Positions 1-11,110 of a stretch of DNA of 64,000 nucleotides are shown here, one piece after another. The stretch covers positions 17,164,053 through 17,228,052 of the forward strand of contig JAZAYU010000002.1 of NCBI GenBank assembly GCA_038501625.1. Reading direction: 5' to 3'. The position numbers and the translations under genes were made by a program. The stretch is from Corbicula japonica. Lineage: Eukaryota; Mollusca; Bivalvia; Venerida; Cyrenidae. The notes below the pieces were generated by a model, which had not been told where the DNA came from, did no database searches, and saw nothing but the letters and a program-made list of their open reading frames with translations. Positions within the stretch are counted from its first letter, which is position 1. Each line of letters starts with the position of its first letter.

Positions 1-2292
1 TTGTATTATTAAAAGAATGAGCAAATTTGTTTAAAAAAATATGCATTTTTCAGGTTCTCGTGCAAGAATTATTATGGTTAACTGAAGCTAAAATGATAAC
101 CTGTCGATATAATCAGAAAACATTAACTTGAACCATAAATTGTTAATGATCTGTTTGACAACTATGCGTACAGATGTTAGGCATCTGTTAACAACTAACG
201 ATCGCGTACAGTTGCAACTATGCGTACAGTCTTATCATTTACAGTGACATAAAGAAAGTATCATTTTCTCGTTGCTATGTCATTCAAACTCCGGTCAACG
301 AAGTACACAAGTTGAATAAATGACTTTTCTCCCATACCAACACAAATACGGTCCAAAATATATTTACACAAAGAAATTTGAACCCAAAACGTCCCGTTTT
401 GTTCAATGTTTTGCTCATATTTTCACTGATCGGGTTAGGAATGATGATGGATTAAAACAATACTAACCCTTCATTTAAGTCTATATAATCACAGCAGGAC
501 TAACAATTTACGTTGTACTTACCACAGAAATATTTTTTTCCAAATGCACATTAAATTTGGTTTATTTACCAATAAATAATTCGATGTCGCTGGTTTTTCT
601 GTAAGCAACTATGTGATCTTCGGCGTACAGATCAGCAACTTCCGTTTCGGTTAACTGTACGCTTAGACACTGTGATTATTACTGTTTTAGAAAACAAATT
701 TAGTGTTGCAAGCTGGGCTAATATTTATAAAACTGAGATTGGAAACCAGTCTCAAATCTCAAAGATCTGATTGGCTGAAATGGCGACTGTTATACTTTTT
801 GTTTTGATCTGAAAAACTAAAACAATGTTGTTTTATGAAAAATAATGTATGTCACGTCAATTTTCAAATCACTTCATATTGCATGTCTGGACGTTTTCGT
901 CAAGTATGGTGTTGACATAGTTGATGCTATGTAACTTTGACAAAAGTGTCATAAAAGCAGTCCTGGATATGTTCATATCTTTATTTTCTTTGCCACTGAC
1001 TGTTCCAAGGCGATAACCCCTCGGATTCTCACTTTCGTTACTTGTTTGTGGCATCTATTTTGAAACTGATTATTGTAATACCATGCTCTCTTCTCTCTGC
1101 TTTGATGCTGTGTGGAAAGGCTGTGTCTACAGAATGTGGGCATTCCTGATAAATTATGAATGTTGAACTTTTTTATGCGAAATGGGTAAAAACAGATCAA
1201 GTTTGGTGTGTACGTACAAATAAAAGCTGTGGTATGTGCATTATCTTCAATGTTCGCTATTATGTATGTGACAAAAGGCAATTCGAATATTCGTTGCCTT
1301 TGCGTAATTTTTCAGAAAAAAAAATACTGTCGGCCTGTTAAACAAACCAATAAATGAACTAATTCGTGGAGATGATCCAGTTTTGGAAAAATAATCCCAA
1401 TAGATACATTTCGCTAGAAATACCTCAGACCATATACACCTTTGTACATGAATATGTAACATAGTTTAGTCAGTCAATTTGTCTTATTTTAAAAAATCGC
1501 GAAACTTTGAGGTAAACCCCCTGTCTTAGTATTAAACAATATTGTATTTTGAAAAATGTCTGAAATTGTTTGGCTGTTAAAGTCTATACCTGCATTTTTT
1601 CAGTTTTCGTAATGAATGTAAAATGATAAGGGTTTAGATCTGGAATCGAATCACTAGGCCCACTTACATTCGATAACGCTGCCAACTGCATTCACCTAGA
1701 TAACCCCTCCGCCCTTTCTAATTGTATTCTCTTTTTTCCTCTTTTTGTGGACTCTTGTTTATGAAATTGATCTAATTATAAACATTTGATCTGCCGTTTA
1801 TTCTACTATTCATTTTACTATTATACTCACTTTTAACTTGTTTATTTTATAGTTACATTAATTTTACTAATTAACTTCCTATATTTACATGTGGTGCCGT
1901 ACGAAGGATTTCGTGCAATTAGAATTAAATAAATAGTATTATGTAACCGTTTAGTAATTGACAGCTATAATTGATTTGTTATCAAAAGACGATCATTGAA
2001 ATAAAATAAAGTTATGTGATTATCGGATTGTGCTTTATTTAGGGTATGCATTTTACAAATATCATTTAACAAGTCTTTTGTTCGCAAAACAACTGTATAC
2101 ATCAAGCATAATAGTTGTGAATAAACCAAGACTTTAAGGACAGTATAAAGTAATGAATACTACACAATATTTCTGATGGAAATGTAAAGGAAGCAGGATA
2201 TATAATGTTTTACAGACGGATCTGTAGACCGCGAAAATATTTTTCACGTTTTTTTTCTAAGTATTTGTTTGTTGAAATGAGGCAGATTTATA
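1..2292. other. AT-rich intergenic region
   Basis: I see no convincing gene here. A 15-bp direct repeat (CAACTATGCGTACAG) occurs at 159-173 and 215-229. Positions about 725-790 match one arm of the fold-back family that is complete at 25265-25400. TATATAA lies at 2199-2205, about 90 bp before the next start codon, and a pyrimidine run ending in AG lies at 2250-2261, so the gene that follows may have either a close promoter or an upstream non-coding exon. Confidence 0.5.
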
Positions 2293-3810
2293 ATGGCGTC
2301 GCAGTATGATATGAAAGGACAGGATCAATGTAAGCTTCATCAGAGCTTGCTTCAATTCTACTGTGAAGACGAGAACGTTATTTGTTGCGCACAATGTGTC
2401 ATCAAAAGTCATCGTCGATGCCACCATATAACTGAAATAGAGAAACTTGCAAAGAAGAGGTTCCTGGATTTTGCATATATGCAAACAGAGGTATTAAAAT
2501 TGGAGACTAAAACCGAAAAGTTTAAACAAAAATTAGAAGAAGTTAAGGATAATTTTAAAACTGGTATATCTCAAGTAATTGACCAAATACAACATATGCA
2601 AGACAGAGTAAACGCAGTATTTGAAAGCTTTAAAGAATTTGCATTTAAAGAGAGTGCTTCGTTTCAAAAACAAGTTTTCGAAGATATTGATAGGAAAAAG
2701 GCCTCCTGCGAAAGTTGTATAGCTGATGCTAAAGAAATCGCGTCTGTTATACAAGCAGTTAGTGAACAAGGAACACCAGCTCAGAAGCTAATCATAAACG
2801 ACAATTTGAAAGCACATGCCGAAGAACTCAGGTCGAAGACGGAGATGATTTGTGCCAAACTGGACCACATTATTTTAACATTTGAGTTTGACGATTCTTT
2901 TACACTGCCCCCATCTTGTTACATGCCGGGAAAGTTTACATTGCAACATGTCTTACTTAGTAATGTTGATGACCGTCTAGATCAGGACCACAGAGCAAAC
3001 TTAAAAATCTTGTCTTCAAAGCAACTGACGAAGGATCACAGTTCTTCAAACGAACCATTACTTACTGGATTAGATTTTCTGCCAGATGGAAGGCTTGTGG
3101 CGGTAGACAATATGAAGAAGGCTTGTCTAGTGTTTAATCAACACCTGGAAATAGTTCGATCATTCGCGTTACCCTTTAAACCAATGAGTGTGTCCGTATT
3201 TTCCAAAAATAAAGTAGCCATTACGAGTGGAAAAGCTTTAAAGATTTATTTTCTCAGAATCGACGAGAAAAGTGAAATAACCTTAATTAGTGAATGCGCT
3301 GTTTCAAACAAGTACGACTCTATTAGTTTGATTAACAAATACGATTTCCTGGTAGGATCTTATGATGGTATACAACCATGCCTTGTTGTGTCAACGACAG
3401 GGGACGAGAAAAAGTTTGGAATTAATTTTCCTTCAAATATTTATCCCATTGACTACACAAAATGTGCATTTATTAAAAATAAGTATAAAGTGGTTCTTTC
3501 CGACAGATACGCAGACGCCGTATACATCTATGACATCCTTAAAAACAATCAAGTTGTGGTCAGCGATAGCAAGATTTTTAAAGAACCATGTGGTATTGCA
3601 ATTGGTCCGAATGATAACATCTTTGTCTGCGTTGAGCAAGCTCACAGCATTGTGCAGATGTCTTCCTCAGGGCAGATAATGGCCACGCACAAATTAGACA
3701 TGAAATATCCAAGAAGTATTTCTATATCGAAGGACCACCAAAGACTCGTTGTATCAAACAGCTTCAGTGAAAAGAAGATGATTCAGTTGTTTGAACTTAT
3801 TAACGAATAA
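2293..3810 (+). CDS. B-box / coiled-coil / NHL-type propeller protein (TRIM-like, no RING)
   Basis: Intact 505-residue single-exon frame. Residues 13-45 form a B-box type zinc finger: C13, H16, C24, E27, C32, C35, H40 and H44/H45, with spacing typical of B-box 2. About residues 48-200 are charged and heptad-like, consistent with a coiled coil. The C-terminal half (about 240-505) looks like a six-bladed propeller; NHL-like strands are seen at 257-272 (LTGLDFLPDGRLVAV) and 431-445 (EPCGIAIGPNDNIFV). No RING precedes the B-box, so ubiquitin-ligase activity should not be assumed. Such RING-less B-box/NHL proteins are strongly expanded in bivalves and often discussed in innate immunity; that role here is inference. 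The chosen ATG has A at -3 and G at +4, and places the B-box at the N-terminus as in relatives. The partner or target cannot be read from sequence. Confidence 0.9.
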   Translation: MASQYDMKGQDQCKLHQSLLQFYCEDENVICCAQCVIKSHRRCHHITEIEKLAKKRFLDFAYMQTEVLKLETKTEKFKQKLEEVKDNFKTGISQVIDQIQHMQDRVNAVFESFKEFAFKESASFQKQVFEDIDRKKASCESCIADAKEIASVIQAVSEQGTPAQKLIINDNLKAHAEELRSKTEMICAKLDHIILTFEFDDSFTLPPSCYMPGKFTLQHVLLSNVDDRLDQDHRANLKILSSKQLTKDHSSSNEPLLTGLDFLPDGRLVAVDNMKKACLVFNQHLEIVRSFALPFKPMSVSVFSKNKVAITSGKALKIYFLRIDEKSEITLISECAVSNKYDSISLINKYDFLVGSYDGIQPCLVVSTTGDEKKFGINFPSNIYPIDYTKCAFIKNKYKVVLSDRYADAVYIYDILKNNQVVVSDSKIFKEPCGIAIGPNDNIFVCVEQAHSIVQMSSSGQIMATHKLDMKYPRSISISKDHQRLVVSNSFSEKKMIQLFELINE

Positions 3811-3920
3811 TGTCTTACTTAATATATTCGCTTTGTATCAGAAACAAATCATAAATGAGCCCTTTAAAAAGCTCTCATCGAGACGTTTTCAAACTTGTTT
3901 AAGTTTGCCGCATAGTATCT

Positions 3921-3926
3921 AATAAA
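3921..3926 (+). terminator. Poly(A) signal of the first B-box gene
   Basis: AATAAA lies 111 bp after the TAA stop at 3808-3810. It is the first canonical hexamer on this strand after the coding region. Confidence 0.6.
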
Positions 3927-5989
3927 GGGCCTGACTACAAGTACAATGTAGAATATTTTATTTGACAAATCAACACTTCGCCAACTACCAGTAGAACTTT
4001 CTTAATAAAACGTGCGCCGATACATGTAACCTTTCTGACCAAGTAATGCAGTTTTACAGTTTACTACAACGGTTTGACAAACAAGGGACATAATTATAAT
4101 CTTCATGTTTAACTGGTTTGTCAAAGTAATGCCCCTGTAAATTATTTGACACAGTTTTACGTTGAAAAGATTAACCATAATCAAGGGTTTTTTCTCATAG
4201 TGTTAATTTTCGGGCATCTGTTAATTATTGTTTACCCATATTTGCCATTAGGTTTTCAATGCATGGCAGTGTAATTTGTGTAGATTTACAATAATCCTTT
4301 CGAAGTTATAATGGAAAGTGGTATTTTGAAAGCTCATACTTCACTTATTTTAAAACCTTTTTCAGAATATAACAATATTTTTTTGGAGAATTATTGTCAT
4401 TTCATCGACTTAAGTACAGTATTTATTACTGGTAAAACGGTAACCTCTACATAACTGTGATATCTTTTTTTAACTTGTACCGCGCTTTTATAAATTACGA
4501 GGCTATCTTGATTATCTTTGGTACACCCAACACAAAAACAGCTATATGTATGACAATATATTCATTTAAAGGGAAAAGTTCAAACTTAATTGCTTTAAAA
4601 GTAATACACAATATTACGTCTCGTTACTCTATAGAAAAATGATTTACATTCAAGTATTTACCATTTTGATTTCAAGTTAACACCTTATTTTTTTTACACT
4701 ACTATCGACCTTCATGTACTTCACTTTTCGACATTGTAAGCCTTATCAGTTGATAATATGTGTCAAAATGGAATTTATATATCTGTCAAAATTAATGTAA
4801 AACTACGGTCAAATTTAGTTGTTTGAAATTTCAATGGCAATAAGGCTGCGTACGTATGTTAACTATTATACTTACTCGATAAATATCTTAAATAAATGTT
4901 ATGTCAAACAGTTTTTAAGATAAATGTGTTATTGTTAAATCACGGTGGTGGGGGAATCGCGCACAACCGTCAGCGCTGGTGAAGCGAGAAAATTGTTGCG
5001 CAAACGTCCGGTGACGGTACTGCAGATGTTTAGTTTGACCCGGAAAGGTAGGTGGTCAGCTTTGACTCCTTTTTATTAAAATATCGTGCAATTCTTAAAA
5101 AAACGGGGAACGTGATTCGTTGCGTATCGGATTTATCTAAATGCTGCTATAATATGAGACCAATATACCCATACGTCGTTAAGTAATGACGATCATTCCG
5201 CCTCTGAAATGAGCGAAATTCAATGTGAGGTGAAGCTTTTTCTGTTGTTTTTTTTTCCGGCAGTATTTAGTTGTTTTTTCGTCCTGTATTACTGCAGGAA
5301 CAAAGTATTCGTTTCTTTGTTTATTCCCTGTGAATGGTTTAAATCTGTATTCTGTTTTAAGGAAAATACTGGCAAAATTTTACGGTAGCGGTTACGCTAC
5401 TGGTGTGAAGGTTGTGCAAGAGAACACTTACAGATAGAGCGGTAATCAATATCATTATAGTTGTTATTCTTATCTTTATGTCATCATTACATAAGAATGA
5501 CATCATATTATCATGCCGTTATAATATATTATAAATTATACATATATACATTTAAGTATTTTCGTTATATATTCTTTCATTTTTAACTTAGGTCGGTATA
5601 TAACAGTCTGTATGTTTTGGCTATTTGGCCTAGGTTTAACAAAAAAGAAAGTGTAAATGTTGATACCTTCTTAAATATTTCATTTTAGATGCACTTTCAC
5701 TCACACAAAAGTATTGCGGAAAATGTAACTATAATTATTTGGTTTCTTGGTTAGGTATGTTAGGATATATTGCAGGTCTGTATGTCGTATTCTTTTTCTT
5801 CGATATGTACTTTTGCCGGTCCCTTTACAGCTATAGTTTTAATTGAACTCGCAAAGATCGGCAAATCAGAAAATTCAAAATGGATGCCGAATGTAAAGAT
5901 GATAATACTGACTTTTATACTTACCATTTACATAATGTGAGCAGTGTTTATCAGTAACACAAATTGGCTGATTTATGCCATTTCGTTTT
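3927..5989. other. Intergenic region with a CpG-dense block
   Basis: The region is AT-rich apart from about 4943-5047, which is dense in CpG and ends in a good plus-strand donor (AAAG then GTAGGT at 5048). A possible small two-exon reading frame from this block is treated in the findings. I see nothing else. Confidence 0.4.
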
Positions 5990-6135
5990 TTTCGTTTTTT
6001 CGCCGCGAAATAACGCCAAGCGAAAAGACGAAATAACTAAAAAACGCCACGCGAAAAGACGAAATAACGAAAGAACGCCACGCGAAATAACGAAAAAACG
6101 CTATTTTTGCGCGAAATAACGAAAAGTCGCCGTGC
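5990..6135. repeat. Short-period array, purine-rich orientation
   Basis: Imperfect tandem copies built from the words CGAAATAACGAAA, AAGACG and AACGCCACGCG, unit about 20-33 bp. The same words recur inverted at 6165-6625 and direct at 7150-7428. Confidence 0.85.
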
Positions 6136-6164
6136 AAAAAAACAGCAATTTAACTGTACAAAAT

Positions 6165-6625
6165 AGCGTTCTTTCTAGCTTCGCCTGGCGTTTTTTCGAG
6201 TCTTTTCGTTATTTCACTTGGCGTCTTTTCGCTCGGCGTTATTTCGTTATTTCGCCTGGCGTTTTTTCGTTGTTTCGCGTGACGTTTTGTCGTAATTTAG
6301 CGTGGCGTTATTTCGCTTTGATTCTTTTCGTTATTTCGCCTGGCGTCTTGTCGTTATTTCGCTTGGCGTCTTTTCGTTATTTCGCTTGGCGTTTATTCGT
6401 TAATTTGTCTTTTCGCGTGGCGTTTTTCCGTTATTTCGTCTTTTCGCGTGGCGTCTTTTCTTAATTTCGCTTGGCGTTTTTTCGTTATTTCGTCTTTTCG
6501 CGTGGCGTCTTTTCGTTATTTTGCCTGGCGTCTTTTCGCTCGGCGTGTTTTCGTTATTTCGCGTGGCGTTATTTTGCTTAACGTCTTTTCGTTATTTCGG
6601 TTGGCGTCTTTTCGCTTGGCATGCA
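6165..6625. repeat. Short-period array, inverted orientation
   Basis: About 460 bp made of the reverse complement of the 5990-6135 units (words TCGTTATTTCG, TCTTTTCGCGTGGCG, TCGCTTGGCG). It faces the arrays on both sides, so transcripts or single strands could fold into long imperfect hairpins. Open reading frames through it (repeating F, R, W, A, S, L) are by-products of the repeat. Confidence 0.85.
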
Positions 6626-6945
6626 TGTTTCTGGCAATGACTCAAAGTGATTTGCACAAGAACCGTAACTCTACCTTCTTTCGTTTTTTAGTTATTGCCC
6701 TTTGGTTTATTTTACAGAGCATTTCTTGTGCGGAGCGTATCTTTGTCACCAGTTTCACATGACTCCAAACTTGGTATGCATGTTTCTTGCAATGACTCGA
6801 AGTGCATTGCACAAGAACCGTAACTCTACCTTGTTCCGTTTTTGAATTAATTTTCTTTGATTTTTATAAAGCATTTTTTGTTAGGAGCGTAACAATGTCA
6901 CAATATGTTCAAATGACTCCAAACTTGGTATGCATGTTTCATAAA
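6625..6945. repeat. Duplicated unit of about 150 bp between the inverted arrays
   Basis: The word GCATGCATGTTTCT followed by a GCACAAGAACCGTAACTCTACC segment (given here in part) occurs near 6618 and 6777, with a third partial copy starting near 6930 (GGTATGCATGTTTC). The copies drift, so the duplication is old. No coding potential is seen. Confidence 0.6.
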
Positions 6946-7149
6946 AGCAGTGTTAAGTATGCTTTGCGACAATATTGCTCATATTTTGTCCCATTAATGT
7001 CGTTAAATTATTCCCCTTTGATTGACTTTATAGAGCATTTCTTGTCATTCATTTAAATTATTCCCCTGGATTGATTTTTGTGCCTTTCTTGCCAAGGGCA
7101 TAACTTGTTGTGCATTTTTCTTGCAATCAGACAATTAAAAGGTTATTTT

Positions 7150-7428
7150 AAAGACGAAATGAAGCAAAAACGCCAAGCGAAATAATGAAAGAAGCCACGC
7201 GAAAATACAAAATAACGAAAAGACGCCACGCGAAAAGACGAAATAACGAAAAGACGCCACGCAAAAAGACGAAATAACGAAAAAACGCCAAGCGAAAAGA
7301 CGCCAAACGAAAATACAAAATAACGAAAAGACGCCACGCGAAAAGACGAAATAACGAAAAAACGCCACGCGAAAAGACGAAATAACGAAAAAACGCCAAG
7401 CGAAAAGACGCCAAGCGAAATGCATTAC
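7150..7428. repeat. Short-period array, purine-rich orientation, second copy
   Basis: About 280 bp of the same units as 5990-6135 in the same orientation, completing a direct / inverted / direct layout. Frames of 64-113 codons on the minus strand exist only because the repeat lacks stops. Confidence 0.85.
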
Positions 7429-9498
7429 AAGCTTACCAAACCCCTTTAGAAATGATTTCTGTATACTTTGCGACATGAACAGACATACGGACGGACAATA
7501 CTATCACTGTATGTCAACAAATTTGTATTATTGAGAATGTAGAATAGTGTCAAAACAATACATCAAACGATTTTCCGTACTCGATTATATTTGCTCCTGG
7601 TCCCCGCCAATAAATTCGCTTTCTGCTCCATGGACCTGCCAATTTCTATACCCCAGCTCTATTCACCAAGCGAGCCTTCGCGAATTTGTTAAAAGTCTGT
7701 TTTTGCTAATATTTAACATATTGGCAGGGGAATGATTAAATTTTCCAATAGTGCATACAGATTTATGCAGATATTCAGATCTATGGAGCATTTTGCTATA
7801 AAACGCAGAACTTCAAGATTTCATCACAAACTTCCCTATTTAAATCGCGATAAAATGTTTATTATCCCTTCTACAAATTGAGAATTCAACGACTATGTGC
7901 AGAATTCATTTGGCTTTTAGAATCAGCCAATATTTCTTTCCAAGAGTTAATCAAAACTAGCGAAAATGATAATTTCTTACACCGCTGTCAAGTATGAAAA
8001 AACTTACGTGTCCGCGCCTGGATGTGCCGTCCGCTCCTGGCTCTGCCGGTTGACGGGTGTGGGAAATAAGTTCGTTCTTCAAATACCTGATCATTCATCG
8101 TAAATATAGTTTTTCTTCAAGTCCCTGATGTTATCGTATGTCAAATTCATTATGACACAACTATATTCAACTTTGTCCTTGAGTTTTGATGTTTTGTTTT
8201 ATCTTAAGTCATGCGTAGATACATCAACAATACTCCGTGAACTTCACAAAGAAAGAAAGTCAACAATTTGTAAGACGCAGAAATTCAAGTATTGATGTAC
8301 TTGAGCATGCAAAAGGGAAAATAGAGTATAAGTGCATACGCTCACATGCAACTTAAATACGTTCATAAAACAAAAATTAGCAATTTCACTGTTCTAAAGT
8401 GCAATAAGTCATATTAATAAGTGAATATAATTTTGTAAACTTTGTTAGAAAGATTAAAATCTCATACAAAACATAAATATTTTAATATTTTATTACCAAT
8501 ACTGTAGATTCGAATTCAAAAAACAAAACAACATAAACACCGACAAAAACAACTTGTAACGCTGGACGTGAACGTGCATTCAAACGTTCAAAGTCCGCAC
8601 TTCCAATATTCAAAAAAAGCAAAATTGACAAAGTGAATTATACCAAAATTATTTTTAGGCAGCTTGATTTACATTATACCTGTAGGCATTCGCCCTCTCC
8701 CACAACAAAAAAAAGTATTACTGAACACATTTTTGTTTGTCATTGTACATCTTTACAGTTATTGTTCTTTCAAAAGCATATGCCTTTAAATAACCCCAAA
8801 GAGAACACATATGTGCAATGTATATATTAAAAAATAGATTTTATTACATTTTTTTCAGGCCGATTAAACTCAAAATGACTTCGCAAATGAAATGACAATA
8901 AATAATTGAGTAAAATGTGCGAGATAAGGTGGCACAAGACACTTAAGACAAATTGGTTGTTTGTATAACAAGTTTTAAAATCGTAAGTAACCTACACTAA
9001 TTTCAAGAAAATCCTAACTACAATTAATTTGGATCAATTATGATATGAGGGATTATATCAGGTATAGCCACAGTCAGAAAACAGAGCCTCTATACACAAG
9101 CAAATTTAAACAGGAAGAGAGAGCACGTGTTTATAATTATACTATAACTTAAAAAACACACTAAGAAAACTATAAACCTTACGGGTTACCCGTAGGAACA
9201 ATCAATGGCAGACATTTTGATACGCGGGCTTTCTCTAAGTTCTAGGGCGAATAAACCGCGCACTTCTCCCTACAAGAACAAGTACAAGCTGATTTGGTGA
9301 GTCAAATCGAACCGGACTATAAATAATCAAGCGTACTACTTTTCTCTAAAACTCAAACTTCCAAGTTGACTGTCATGAGGTAATATCGATTAACTTCGAT
9401 GCAATTCAAAATTAGTTGTTTTTATCTTGACCATATTACAATATCACGTCTTTCTGCCACGTGTTCAGATCATGTTCTTTATGGCTTTGCCATTTTCT
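7429..9498. other. Intergenic region
   Basis: AT-rich, no supported gene. A GC-rich patch at about 8008-8050 is followed on the minus strand by a perfect donor GTAAGT (plus ACTTAC at 8003-8008) and contains a near-duplicate of about 20 bp; it could be an orphan minus-strand exon. Around 9178-9190 there is a short ACGGGTTACCCGT palindrome. Confidence 0.4.
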
Positions 9499-10734
9499 TT
9501 ACAAATTTGGTTCATTTAACGACCTTTGCACTTTCAAACGATTTATATAGTTTTGAATGTTTTGTGTTTCCAAGTCATAATACGCCCCTTCAACAGTCTC
9601 GGCAAGGGCTTTGGCTGCAAATAATTCAGCCTGATCTGGATCTTTGCATTCTAGAAGTCGCGCATGACATAAATAATACAGCATTTTTCTCCTTGATTGA
9701 GCTGGCTCTAAAACTGATGACAACACTGTCGACGCTTTCTCAATATTGCACTGCTTTACCTCATTATTGGGACAGACTTCAAAATTCCAGTCTATGCCTA
9801 AAAGCGTATGGACCAGTTCTAACATCGCGATTGTCCCATAAACATCCGTTCCATTTTCGACATATTCAAACATTTTGAATATCTCTTCGAAGTCGGTTGT
9901 GGCGTGCTGTAGGTCATGATCATTTTGCCGTCTAAAGTAAGCAATGTTGTTTTTATATTGTACACAAAACCTTAACACAAGGCTGGCTATCCCTGGTAAG
10001 AACATCCAGTTAACACTTCTCGCCTTCTGTTCATACCTTTTCGCTTTGTTCATATCATCTTTAATTGCCCATATCACAACCATGTATGAATTGTATATTG
10101 TGTCAAACAAACTTCGGTCTACATTTTCTAAGGGCATGGATCTGCGCATGCTCCGAATCACTGAGAGCCGTGAATCCATATCAGAATATTGCTGCGCCAA
10201 CAGAAAATAGGTCATTACTCTTTCATCAACAAGCAACTGAAATCTTCCGGGGTTGTCCACACTTTGTTCAATTTTTTTCGTCAGAGATGAAATAATGGAT
10301 TTCAACCGAAAAATAGTGCCGTCTTGGAAACATTGGCTGTCTGCACAACGTTTAAGAGATGCAAAATATTCGTTTACCGTTTCTGAATACGGCAGCAGTT
10401 TCTTAGCAGGCCCGTCTCTGATAACGCCATTGACTTGTAATGCTATCGCTTTCGAGAGAGCGTGGTAACCCGCGTCACTTATAATCCATTTAAACGAAGA
10501 CAATGACGTCAACGGAACAATTTTAACCATCAATTCGTAAAACTGACGTATCCGGTCTTCACGATTCTTTCCTTGTACTCTAAACTTTTTGAGAAGATCA
10601 TAGTATAATTTATCATTTAATAATTCAAATCTTTTGCAACTAAGCACTATATCCAACACATTAACTTGTTCTGCAATAAAATCCTGAAACCGTTCGCAAA
10701 CAGTTATAACTGCTATTAACTCTGATTGGAACAT
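9499..10734 (-). CDS. CARD-like domain protein with helical (TPR-like) C-terminus
   Basis: Intact 411-residue frame without introns. Residues about 20-97 have the spacing of a six-helix death-fold domain of the CARD class: VLDIVL (26-31), then YYDLLKKF (44-51), the charged KNREDRIRQFYELM (56-69) and FKWIISDAGYHALSKAI (81-97). The remaining 300 residues are predicted helical with paired amphipathic segments; the stretch near MLYYLCHARLLEC and QAELFAAKALAE resembles TPR helices. No NB-ARC, caspase or kinase motif is visible. CARD proteins assemble signalling complexes by homotypic contacts in apoptosis and innate immunity, so an adaptor role is plausible but inferred. The start codon has G at -3; a tandem array begins about 40 bp upstream. 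The domain call rests on pattern, not a profile search. Confidence 0.82.
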   Translation of the reverse strand: MFQSELIAVITVCERFQDFIAEQVNVLDIVLSCKRFELLNDKLYYDLLKKFRVQGKNREDRIRQFYELMVKIVPLTSLSSFKWIISDAGYHALSKAIALQVNGVIRDGPAKKLLPYSETVNEYFASLKRCADSQCFQDGTIFRLKSIISSLTKKIEQSVDNPGRFQLLVDERVMTYFLLAQQYSDMDSRLSVIRSMRRSMPLENVDRSLFDTIYNSYMVVIWAIKDDMNKAKRYEQKARSVNWMFLPGIASLVLRFCVQYKNNIAYFRRQNDHDLQHATTDFEEIFKMFEYVENGTDVYGTIAMLELVHTLLGIDWNFEVCPNNEVKQCNIEKASTVLSSVLEPAQSRRKMLYYLCHARLLECKDPDQAELFAAKALAETVEGAYYDLETQNIQNYINRLKVQRSLNEPNL

Positions 10735-10775
10735 TTCTTATTAATAAGTCAATTATAAAATAATTTTAAAAATAA

Positions 10776-11110
10776 TTCTTTCCTTACAAATATTGTATTA
10801 ATTTTTTCCGAAACAATGTCGTATTTTTTCTTATAAATATTGTATATTTTTCTGACAAATGTTGTATTTTATCCTTGCAGGTGTATTTTTTCCTTTCAAA
10901 TGTTGTATTTTTTCCTTAAAAATGTTGTATATTTTCCTGACAAATGTCATATTTTTTCCTTACAGATGTTGTATTATTTTCTTACCATTGTTACAAATGT
11001 TCTATTTTTCCGTACACATGTTCATAACATATGTTACAAATGTATTCTTTCCTTATAAATGTTGGATTTTCTCTTACAAATGTTGTATTCTGTCCTTTAA
11101 ATGTTTCAAT
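10776..11110. repeat. Degenerate tandem array upstream of the CARD-like gene
   Basis: About a dozen imperfect copies of a roughly 20-27 bp T-rich unit (ACAAATGTTGTATTTTTTCC). The array starts about 40 bp upstream of the CARD-like gene's ATG, so it occupies the presumed promoter or 5' UTR. Plus-strand frames of 72-87 codons across it are repeat artefacts. Confidence 0.8.

Noticed and set aside
6132..7476. Frames of 64-113 codons with repeating FRYFAWRLF-like peptide
   Set aside because: Translations of the short-period arrays in both orientations; the same words read in several frames.
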